From Alistipes sp. (GTDB lineage: Bacteria; Bacteroidota; Bacteroidia; Bacteroidales; Rikenellaceae), in the NCBI GenBank assembly GCA_017555905.1, contig JAFZFP010000008.1, positions 1-64,000 of the forward strand: a DNA stretch of 64,000 nt, read 5' to 3'. This document shows, one piece after another, positions 8,044-15,537 of the stretch. The notes below the pieces were generated by a model, which was not told the DNA's origin, did no database searches, and saw only the letters and a list, made by a program, of their open reading frames with translations. How positions within the stretch are numbered: position 1 is the first letter of the stretch; every line of letters begins with the position of its first letter. Both the position numbers and the translations under genes were made by a program.

Positions 8044-10515
8044 CTATTCCTTGATTTCCTGCTCCTCAGTCGCTACAACCTCCTCGGTCTCTGGAGTCTC
8101 CTCGCCCTCTGCTACCTCCTCGGCCTCCTCTTTCTCTGGAGCATCAACTTCGACCTCGTCGTCGCCAATAATCAACGACACGCCATACTTATCCTTGCCG
8201 AGATACTCCTTGAGACTCTCAATGGTCACATCCTTAAGGGTAAACGCATCGGCAGGAAGTTCCTTATGTTGGAAAGCAACATAACGCGAGACGATATTAT
8301 TACGTTGGCTGATAAGTCTTAGCAACTGCTCGTCGGCCATATCGCCATAGAGTCTCTTGGCTTTGTCGTGCGAGGTCATACCGTGTGGGTCGATACCTCG
8401 TGCCACGAGCATAGAGTCTGCAAAGTCACGCACGGCACTACCCGAAATCTTCATATCGTTGATACGGGCGAAATCCAACATATCGAGGAAACCGCTCTGG
8501 CTACCCTCAGTAGCATTGTAATAGGCAATCTTGAGGTTGAGATCACTAATCTTCTGCACGGCACGCTTGTAGTTCACACGTGGTGTTAGGCGCACCTTGA
8601 GCGTAGTATCTGCCTTGATAGCCTCGGCCATAGCATCGATACGAGCATAGTCCTCAGAATCAAGACCTAGGGCCAAGATATCGATAGGTACACTCTGGAA
8701 TGTCTCCTGCTTAAGTGGGTTCATCCACTGGAAAGGTGAGGCAGCGACCTTCAACAACACATTACCCACAGCACGCCAGATAACCTTGCGCAACGAGAAC
8801 TCCGGAGAGTTTATATCTCCCGAGATAGGTATATCGAGGTCGATATGTTTGTTATGGTCGGTGAGTACGTAGATGCCGAGTTTCATAGGCAACTTATACT
8901 CTACATCAAGGCTCTTATCCTTGTCGCCCACCTGGAAGTTGTATGTTCCAAACTGGTTTACACCGCTAAGCGCACCATTCGTTACGACATTTTGCGAACG
9001 TATAGTCATATTTCCCGACTCCACGGGGAAGGCAGTAAAATGCTCGACGTAGGTCGAAAAGGCCTGCATATCTACATTCGAGAGCATCGCCAAGATGCTC
9101 TGGTTGTAGAAGTCGGTGAGCGAACCCTCCCACTGAATCATAGCATCACCCTGCTTAGGAAGGCGCGAGCGGACAATAATCCTATTCTTTGACATCAACT
9201 CGAAACCCTTGCTATCCACCGAGAGGTTGCTAAGTGCATAAGTGAAAGGCTCGTGCATAGTATAGTCCTCATAACTAACCTCACCACCACGAAAACGTAG
9301 TGTGCCGACGCTAAACTTAACATCCTCGAAAGGTGCCTCCTCCTCGGAAGTTGTCACCGTTACACGCTCCTTGACATCATACATCTGGTCGCCAACAGAC
9401 TCAGCGGTACTCTCCACACTAATCTCAGGGTCGCTAAAGAAGAGTTCGTCGAAGTTGGTTGTACCATCCTCGAAGAGCGCAAAACGTGTGGCGTAGTTAT
9501 CAACGGCGATGGTGCTAAAGGCAAATAACTGCTCGTCGAGGTTAAGTCTTTCGGCCGTGAGATCGATGGTCTCGGCACTAAAGAGGTTGCTACCATCCTT
9601 AGCACTAATCTTCATCGACTTTGCCAACACATTACCCTCGATATTCATCGCCATAACATCATCAACATTTCCCTTAAGGCTACAATCTACCGACAACGTA
9701 CCCTCCAAAGCCGATATGTTGAGTGTCGAGGTGAGGTAATTGTATGTATCTGCCAAGTTGAAGTTGCTAAGACGACCGTCGAAGATAAAGTCAAGAGTAC
9801 CCATATTGAAGTTCAACTCTCCATCCAAAGCACCCTCCTGGTTGATTGCCGTAGAGAGGGCTACAACCATAGGCTCCTCGCCCAACTCCACACTTGGGGT
9901 AGAGACATTGAGAGCCGTAAGCGACCAATCCTGATCGATAGTCTCATCACGATAGAGGACCTCTCCTCCCTCCAACGATACATTATTTATAGATATAGTC
10001 CACGCCGAAGGCTCGCTCTCCTCCTCTGGTTCCTCCTCGGAGGTATATGTAGCAAGGATATAATCGACGAGTGAGTCGAAATTGAAACTCTCTTCACCCT
10101 GCAACACCTGCACCTTTGGCGACTGCACCCTAACAAAATCGACTTGCACAAGGCTACTCAACAGATCCCAAACCGAGAGTTTGGTCTCGAAACGGTCGAT
10201 GCGCACAAACTCTGCCACGCAGTCCTCCTCGTAGAGAACGAGGTTATCCACCGCAACATCGCCCGAGAACAACTTAATCGAGAGGTTGTCCATCGTAAGG
10301 CTACGGCCAATAAGTTCCGTGTCGTGGTTCTCGACATACTTCTCGGCGATAGGGCCAAGCCATATAATAGCAACGGCCAAGACCACAAACAAGAGCGCAA
10401 CAATAGCGCCAAGCGTAGTAAGCATTATACGCCAAAATCCCCACTTACGACGTGGCTTAGGCTCCTCATTTGTGACGACATCGTTCAACTCTGCTTTCAT
10501 ATCGACCTGATGCAT
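8044..10515 (-). CDS. AsmA-like / DUF748 membrane-anchored protein
   Basis: Large envelope protein (823 residues) with one N-terminal membrane helix (about 28-52) and a long beta-rich part facing the periplasm. It resembles AsmA/DUF748 proteins: repeated segments of the form 'LxVxNLxL' and 'VxSPxVxV' after the helix, and a C-terminal region with 'IDAMAEAIKADTTLKVRLTP', as in DUF748. Large AsmA relatives (TamB, YhdP) are thought to carry lipid between membranes. The last 45 residues are mostly Glu and look disordered. Met at 10500 is an alternative start. It sits 33 bp after the dehydrogenase gene and 37 bp before the FKBP gene, in the steroid-reductase operon. Confidence 0.75.
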   Translation of the reverse strand: MHQVDMKAELNDVVTNEEPKPRRKWGFWRIMLTTLGAIVALLFVVLAVAIIWLGPIAEKYVENHDTELIGRSLTMDNLSIKLFSGDVAVDNLVLYEEDCVAEFVRIDRFETKLSVWDLLSSLVQVDFVRVQSPKVQVLQGEESFNFDSLVDYILATYTSEEEPEEESEPSAWTISINNVSLEGGEVLYRDETIDQDWSLTALNVSTPSVELGEEPMVVALSTAINQEGALDGELNFNMGTLDFIFDGRLSNFNLADTYNYLTSTLNISALEGTLSVDCSLKGNVDDVMAMNIEGNVLAKSMKISAKDGSNLFSAETIDLTAERLNLDEQLFAFSTIAVDNYATRFALFEDGTTNFDELFFSDPEISVESTAESVGDQMYDVKERVTVTTSEEEAPFEDVKFSVGTLRFRGGEVSYEDYTMHEPFTYALSNLSVDSKGFELMSKNRIIVRSRLPKQGDAMIQWEGSLTDFYNQSILAMLSNVDMQAFSTYVEHFTAFPVESGNMTIRSQNVVTNGALSGVNQFGTYNFQVGDKDKSLDVEYKLPMKLGIYVLTDHNKHIDLDIPISGDINSPEFSLRKVIWRAVGNVLLKVAASPFQWMNPLKQETFQSVPIDILALGLDSEDYARIDAMAEAIKADTTLKVRLTPRVNYKRAVQKISDLNLKIAYYNATEGSQSGFLDMLDFARINDMKISGSAVRDFADSMLVARGIDPHGMTSHDKAKRLYGDMADEQLLRLISQRNNIVSRYVAFQHKELPADAFTLKDVTIESLKEYLGKDKYGVSLIIGDDEVEVDAPEKEEAEEVAEGEETPETEEVVATEEQEIKE

Positions 10516-10548
10516 AGGTTTTTAGTTCTCTTATTATCTAACTTTTGA

Positions 10549-11367
10549 TTATTTCTGCCACTTAATCGTGAAGTTACGCAATGGGCGCACCAAGAAGCCA
10601 GGCAAATAGCGACAGATAGGGATAAAGAGACGGAACCACCAGTCGGGAACAACGATACTCTTTCCCTTGAACATAGCGTTGATACCTCGGCGTGCGCAAC
10701 TCTTGGGTGACATCAATATACCCCACTTAACACCAAACTTCTGCAAATCCTTCGAAAGGCCATAGAGGTCTGTCGCGATACCAGCAGGGCATAGCGCCGT
10801 AACCGTAACACCCGTCTTACGCAACTCCTTAGCAAAGGCCTGAGTAAAACTCTTGACGTAGGCCTTACTTGCGCTATATGATGCAAGACCTGGGAATGGC
10901 ATCCAGATAGAGTATGACGACATATTCAACAGACGACCCTTACCGCGCTTGACCATATCCTGGCCATAGAGACGGCAGAGGGTGGTGACGGTCAAGTCGT
11001 GCAAAAGGATGATGCGCTCAAGGCGCTCCTGAGGGGTGTTCAATATGTCGCAGAACGAGAACATTCCAGCGTTATTAATCACCACATCGAAGGTATATCC
11101 CTCCGAAACGCTCCAGTCGTACAACTCCCTGCCCGCAGAGGCAGTAGCCAAATCCTTGACAACATAGCGACAATCCACCTTATGCTTCTCGGCAATAATC
11201 ATTGCCTCGGTAGCGACCTGCTCAAGGATATCCACCAACACCAAGTTGTAGCCGAGTTCCGCCAAGCGCTCAGCATACTGACGACCGATGCCCAAGGCTG
11301 CGCCAGTGACCAACGCCCAAGCCGAGCCACGAACAACTTCGCCCCTATTCTTTCTCTTAAAGCACAT
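10549..11367 (-). CDS. Short-chain dehydrogenase/reductase, candidate 3-beta-hydroxysteroid dehydrogenase
   Basis: NAD(P)-dependent oxidoreductase with a complete classical SDR set: TGAALGIG (residues 21-28) for cofactor, NNAG (98-101), a serine near 150 and YSASK (164-168) with catalytic Tyr164 and Lys168. The C-terminal 35 residues are aromatic and hydrophobic and may touch the membrane. It is third in an operon with a steroid 5-alpha-reductase and an OYE-type ene-reductase. In the published Odoribacteraceae/Parabacteroides cluster the third enzyme is a 3-beta-hydroxysteroid dehydrogenase that reduces the 3-oxo group, so that role is inferred here from context. SDRs cannot be assigned a substrate from motifs alone. 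It is followed closely by the AsmA-like gene. Confidence 0.75.
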   Translation of the reverse strand: MCFKRKNRGEVVRGSAWALVTGAALGIGRQYAERLAELGYNLVLVDILEQVATEAMIIAEKHKVDCRYVVKDLATASAGRELYDWSVSEGYTFDVVINNAGMFSFCDILNTPQERLERIILLHDLTVTTLCRLYGQDMVKRGKGRLLNMSSYSIWMPFPGLASYSASKAYVKSFTQAFAKELRKTGVTVTALCPAGIATDLYGLSKDLQKFGVKWGILMSPKSCARRGINAMFKGKSIVVPDWWFRLFIPICRYLPGFLVRPLRNFTIKWQK

Positions 11368-11379
11368 AGTTTCTTCGGA

Positions 11380-12627
11380 CTACTTAATTTTGTTGATCTC
11401 CTTCCAAAGACGCTCAGGGATATGCTCCTTGCAGTTGTGACAGCACTGCATATCTACCGAGTACATACGTGCCATACAGTAGTCGCGATGGTCGCAACCA
11501 CTACGTGTGGACATATCGCCCGCCTTGAGTTTATTCACGAAGGCTGGGTCATTGACCAAGGCACGCGCCATCTGCACAAGTTCGAAGCCCTCATCCAAGA
11601 CACGCTCGATACCCTCGCGTGACACCAAACCACCAACATATACCAATGGGCCCTTCAAAGCCTCACGGAACTTCTTTGCATTCTCCAAGAAGTAGCACTC
11701 CTCGAAGTCGTACTGCTTAATAAGCCATTGACCAAAGAGCGACACGACAATCTTCTGCAACCACTCGTTCCAACCCATATAGTAGCCCATAGTCTTTGTA
11801 GGGATACGGCCACGCATAACTGCCATAGGGGCCTTAGAGACGAAGCCCGAAGAGAGTACGATACCATCGACGCCGAAGGTCTCGATCTGCTTAGCAATCT
11901 CGATAGACTCTGGCACCTGGATACCACTCTTGAAGCCATCCTCCATATTATGCTTTACGAGGACACCCATACCACGCTTGCGAGCCATCTCCATAACCTC
12001 CTCCAAGACCATATTCATAAAGCGCATACGGTTCTGGAGTGAGCCACCGAACTCATCGCGACGATGGTTGGTATATGGCGAGAGAAACTGCGAGATAAGG
12101 TAGCCGTGACCTGCGTGAATCTCCACAGAGTCGAAACCTGCGTTGTAGGCTGTATCTACGGCCTTACCAAAATCCTTAGCGAACTCCGTAATCTCGCTCT
12201 TGGTCATTCGACGGTGGAAGGTTGGCGAGTAGAGATTAAAACCATTAGAGGCCGACACAGGGAAACTGCCCGCAGTAGACCAATGGGTCATATTACCACA
12301 GTGGCCCAACTGAATACCCACTGCTGCACCCTCCTTATGTACTGCATCGGTAAGGTCGCGCAACTCTGGCACGATCTCATCGCGAAGCCACAACTGCTTA
12401 TTGAACGAGATACCGCTACGATTGATTGAGGCATAGGCTACAGTAGTCATACCCACACCACCACGAGCCACGCTAACGTGGTAATCCTTCAACGCCTGGG
12501 TAGGGCCGAAATCCTTACCCATTGACTCAAATGCCGCAGAACGTATCACACGGTTGCGGAGCGTCACACTACCTAATTTGTAAGGAGTAAAGAGTTTTGA
12601 CTCCTCCAATTTCTTCTGATTCTCCAT
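11380..12627 (-). CDS. OYE-family NADH:flavin oxidoreductase, candidate 3-oxo-delta-4-steroid 5-beta-reductase
   Basis: FMN enzyme of the Old Yellow Enzyme family, predicted to reduce an activated C=C bond. The TIM barrel (residues about 10-370) begins with LFTPYKLGSVTLRNRV and contains the active-site GYLISQFLSPYTN and RRDEFGG signatures. A cysteine-rich end (C-x5-C and CCHNC, about 383-402) resembles the iron-sulfur site of BaiCD/2,4-dienoyl-CoA reductases, but the protein is 415 residues and lacks their C-terminal FAD/NAD domain. It lies 6 bp after the 5-alpha-reductase gene and 12 bp before the dehydrogenase gene. In the known isoallo-bile-acid cluster the flavoenzyme is called 5-beta-reductase; that name is inferred here. 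Confidence 0.75.
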   Translation of the reverse strand: MENQKKLEESKLFTPYKLGSVTLRNRVIRSAAFESMGKDFGPTQALKDYHVSVARGGVGMTTVAYASINRSGISFNKQLWLRDEIVPELRDLTDAVHKEGAAVGIQLGHCGNMTHWSTAGSFPVSASNGFNLYSPTFHRRMTKSEITEFAKDFGKAVDTAYNAGFDSVEIHAGHGYLISQFLSPYTNHRRDEFGGSLQNRMRFMNMVLEEVMEMARKRGMGVLVKHNMEDGFKSGIQVPESIEIAKQIETFGVDGIVLSSGFVSKAPMAVMRGRIPTKTMGYYMGWNEWLQKIVVSLFGQWLIKQYDFEECYFLENAKKFREALKGPLVYVGGLVSREGIERVLDEGFELVQMARALVNDPAFVNKLKAGDMSTRSGCDHRDYCMARMYSVDMQCCHNCKEHIPERLWKEINKIK

Positions 12628-12633
12628 AATATT

Positions 12634-13416
12634 TTAGTAGATAAATGGAATGATTCGCTTACGGCCCAACGAGGTGAACTCCTCACCAAACTCTCGCTCA
12701 TAGCGCTTGTACAACGATGCTGAACGAGGTGCAAGGTTTGCGAATGTCCACCACGCAAAGACAACACCTGCCCACGACCACGAAGCGATGGCGAAACCCA
12801 CCCACTCCATAAACTCACCGAAGTAGTTTGCCGAAGAGACATAGCGGAACATACCGCCCTTAGGGATATAGTGTTTCGTATCACCTGGCTTGCGCAGGTT
12901 GCGAATTATATAGTCTGAGTGGAGGTTGGTAATGAAGCCGAAGAGGAATACAGCGATTCCGATGTAGATATATGGCTTCGACATCCAACCATCATAGTAG
13001 CCCATCTCGGGAGCGTAGTAGAAGATCCAACCACCCTGCATAATGGCATTAAGTGTATTGAAGATAGCACCCATAAGCACGATACCGATAGGCATCTTCG
13101 AGTTACCACGCATCAAGGCAGGGAAGATGAACGAACGCTGGAAATAGTGCATCTCAAAGATGAGGAAGAGCAACAGAGGGGCTGCCTCCATACCGTAGTC
13201 CGAAGCGTACCACAAAGCCGCCATAGCAAAGAACACGGGACACTCCATCAACACCCAACCCACCTTATTTGGCACAGGAAAGCCAAACTTAGGGTTAAAG
13301 AGATAGCCATAGCCAGCCTCAACAAAGAAGAGGGCAATAAAGACAAAGAGTGCCACAACAGCCATTGCTATAAGGAAGAGATTGTAACTCTCCAACGGTA
13401 TCAATTCAAAAAACAT
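12634..13416 (-). CDS. Steroid 5-alpha-reductase family protein (3-oxo-5-alpha-steroid 4-dehydrogenase)
   Basis: Integral membrane enzyme predicted to reduce the delta-4 double bond of 3-oxo-4-ene steroids or bile acids with NADPH, giving the flat 5-alpha (allo) ring fusion. The 260 residues have about six or seven membrane segments and match the length of vertebrate SRD5A1/2. The C-terminal third carries the family signature in order: HSDYIIRNLRKPGD (near 165), IPKGGMFRYVSSANYFGE (near 185), EWVGFAIASWS, and the terminal RKRIIPFIY. This is close to human SRD5A1 as I remember it. It is the first gene of the operon, behind a good promoter, and is followed at 6 bp by the flavoenzyme gene. Confidence 0.9.
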   Translation of the reverse strand: MFFELIPLESYNLFLIAMAVVALFVFIALFFVEAGYGYLFNPKFGFPVPNKVGWVLMECPVFFAMAALWYASDYGMEAAPLLLFLIFEMHYFQRSFIFPALMRGNSKMPIGIVLMGAIFNTLNAIMQGGWIFYYAPEMGYYDGWMSKPYIYIGIAVFLFGFITNLHSDYIIRNLRKPGDTKHYIPKGGMFRYVSSANYFGEFMEWVGFAIASWSWAGVVFAWWTFANLAPRSASLYKRYEREFGEEFTSLGRKRIIPFIY

Positions 13417-13505
13417 TGCGTTAATAGTTTATTCTATTTTTAACTAAATTACCACTATATTGGTACATTTCTCCACTTTTATCTCTACTAAGAGATATAA
13501 TCGTG

Positions 13506-13537
13506 CAAAGATACTAAAAAAAAAGTTAATAAACAAT
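13506..13537 (-). promoter_or_regulatory. Promoter of the steroid-reductase operon
   Basis: Reverse-strand ATTG (13534-13537), 20 bases, TATCTTTG (13506-13513). A start near 13500 gives a leader of about 83 bases before the 5-alpha-reductase ATG at 13416. Confidence 0.7.
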
Positions 13538-13578
13538 AACCTCTAAAATATCTGAGTGTTACCCTACGACACAGCCCT

Positions 13579-13634
13579 AAAAAAGTCAGTTGGACTACTG
13601 AGTCTCGAAAAAATCAAAACCCAATAATCCAACT
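13579..13634 (-). terminator. Probable terminator of the hut operon
   Basis: On the reverse strand AGTTGGA (from 13634) pairs with TCCAACT (to 13589) across a long loop and is followed by GACTTTTTT (to 13579). It lies between the nitroreductase stop and the steroid-operon promoter. The wide loop lowers confidence. Confidence 0.5.
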
Positions 13635-13655
13635 AAACTAAATATGCGTTACCGC

Positions 13656-14291
13656 CTACTCTACGTAGAATGCCTTAGTAGCATCACGCTCTGGAGCAAC
13701 AGGAATCTCCGAAGCAGGATAACCAAAGGCAATACCCACGAGCAACTTATAACCCTCGGGCAACTGCAAACGCTCTAAATATGGCTTAGCCTCCTCGGAA
13801 TTCATCACTGGAACGACGCTACCCAAACAGCAAGAACCAATACCTTTGCTCCACGCTGCAAGCATCATATTCTGCGACAACAGACCGCAGTCATACTCAC
13901 CGCTATAACTCTCCTCGGGGCAAGCAACAAAGGCCACCGTAGGGGCATTGCGGAAGAAGTTGCGGAAGCCTGGTTGCTCAGCAATCTTAGGATTCTGTTT
14001 CACCGCAATAGCCGTAACACCATCGATAAACTCCTTATTATCAACGACTCTAACGGCCCAAGTCTGCATATTCATTGCACTTGGAGCATAGATACCACAC
14101 TGCAAAATCTCGGCCATAGCCTCACGGCATACTGGCTCCTCCTTATAGTCTCGTATCGAGCGACGGGTAAGAATTGTCTCCTTCACCGCCTCCTCCTTCG
14201 CACGACAGTCGTCGCACTTAACAGCCTCAGAGCAACCAACAGATGCCATAACTGTAGCAAACAAAATTAGCGATTTTACAAACTTTTTCAT
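13656..14291 (-). CDS. Nitroreductase-family lipoprotein
   Basis: FMN-dependent oxidoreductase fold of the nitroreductase family. Residues 1-20 form a lipoprotein signal with lipobox ASVGC, followed by C-x2-C (CDDC) near 27-30, so the protein is predicted outside the cytosol. The core begins at ILTRRSIRDYKEEPV (about 41-55), the usual phosphate-binding start of the family, continues through APSAMNMQTW (FMN contact), and has GSCCLGSVVP near 150. The total of 211 residues fits a single-domain enzyme. It starts 7 bp after the hutI stop, so it appears to be the last gene of the histidine operon. Its substrate is unknown, and how FMN reaches an exported enzyme is unclear. Confidence 0.82.
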   Translation of the reverse strand: MKKFVKSLILFATVMASVGCSEAVKCDDCRAKEEAVKETILTRRSIRDYKEEPVCREAMAEILQCGIYAPSAMNMQTWAVRVVDNKEFIDGVTAIAVKQNPKIAEQPGFRNFFRNAPTVAFVACPEESYSGEYDCGLLSQNMMLAAWSKGIGSCCLGSVVPVMNSEEAKPYLERLQLPEGYKLLVGIAFGYPASEIPVAPERDATKAFYVE

Positions 14292-14298
14292 AACTCCA

Positions 14299-15537
14299 CT
14301 ATTTAATCAATTGACCCTTAAGCACAACACGCTTGATGATAGGTGTCTGGTGTGCGTAAGGCAAATAAGCCAACGATGGCAAAGGCTTAGTAATGTAGAA
14401 GTTAGCCACCTTGCCACGTGTTATAGAGCCATAGTCGTTGCTCTCGCCCATAGCCGCAGCACTATTGAGCGTAGCAGCATTGAGAGCCTCCGCAGGGGTC
14501 ATCTTCATCTTGATAGATGCCAACGACACCACAAAGCGCATATTACCCGATGGGGCAGTTCCAGGATTGAAGTCCGAAGCCAACGCCACAGCCAAGCCCG
14601 CATTAATCATCTTGCGTGCTGGAGGGTAGGTAATACCGAGGAAGAAGGCACAACCAGGCAACATCGTAGGCATAGTATTCGTGCCACGCAATGCCTCTAT
14701 CTGCTCGTCGCCCATAGACTCCAAGTGGTCCACCGACAAGGCGTTATGCTCAACACCGACCTCTACGCCACCCGACACAGCCAACTCGTTGGCGTGAATC
14801 TTAGCACGTAGACCATACTCGGCTCCCACCTTCATAATCTTTGCTGTCTCCTCCACGGTAAAGAAACCCTTATCGCAGAAGACATCGACGAAGTCGGTAA
14901 GACCCTCCTTAGCCACCGCAGGAATCATATCACGGCATACGTGGTCCACGTAGTCGCTCTGACGACCCTTATAGGCACGACCTACGGCGTGTGCGCCAAG
15001 GAATGTAGCACGTACAGCGATAGGCGAAGTCTCGCGGATACGCTTAATGACGCGCAATATTTTGAGCTCATCCTCCAACGTGAGACCATAGCCAGACTTA
15101 ATCTCCACAAGGCCAGTACCCATAGCGATAATCTCATCGATACGCTCCATAGCCTGACGGTAGAGTTCATCCTCAGAGGTATCGTGCAAGCGGTCCGCAG
15201 AGTTCAAGATACCTCCTCCACGCTTAGCAATCTCCTCATACGACAAGCCATTAATCTTATCCAAGAACTCCTGCTCGCGACTACCAGCATAGACGATATG
15301 TGTGTGCGAGTCGCAGAAGGATGGGAAGAGCCAACCACCCTCGGCATCGAGGACCTCACAGTCCTCCTCCGAAGGGAGGTTATCCATAGTGCCATAGTCA
15401 CAGATGCGACCCTCCTCGGCCAAGAGCCACGCACCTTCGAGCGTAGCAATATTGGCCATATCAGAGCCACACACCCTCAATCGGCCACTCTCGTCGATAC
15501 CGACGAGAGTGCCTATATTTTTAACGAGCAATCTCAT
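14299..15537 (-). CDS. hutI: Imidazolonepropionase
   Basis: HutI opens the ring of 4-imidazolone-5-propanoate to N-formimino-L-glutamate, third step of histidine breakdown, in the cytosol. The 412 residues match the family. The metal-binding HTH pair is at 78-80 (CDSHTHIVYAG), IKSGYGL lies near 150, HANELA near 240 and SDFNPG near 318, all typical of this amidohydrolase. The start codon lies 17 bp inside the end of hutH, so translation of the two genes is likely coupled. A nitroreductase lipoprotein gene follows after 7 bp. Confidence 0.96.
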   Translation of the reverse strand: MRLLVKNIGTLVGIDESGRLRVCGSDMANIATLEGAWLLAEEGRICDYGTMDNLPSEEDCEVLDAEGGWLFPSFCDSHTHIVYAGSREQEFLDKINGLSYEEIAKRGGGILNSADRLHDTSEDELYRQAMERIDEIIAMGTGLVEIKSGYGLTLEDELKILRVIKRIRETSPIAVRATFLGAHAVGRAYKGRQSDYVDHVCRDMIPAVAKEGLTDFVDVFCDKGFFTVEETAKIMKVGAEYGLRAKIHANELAVSGGVEVGVEHNALSVDHLESMGDEQIEALRGTNTMPTMLPGCAFFLGITYPPARKMINAGLAVALASDFNPGTAPSGNMRFVVSLASIKMKMTPAEALNAATLNSAAAMGESNDYGSITRGKVANFYITKPLPSLAYLPYAHQTPIIKRVVLKGQLIK

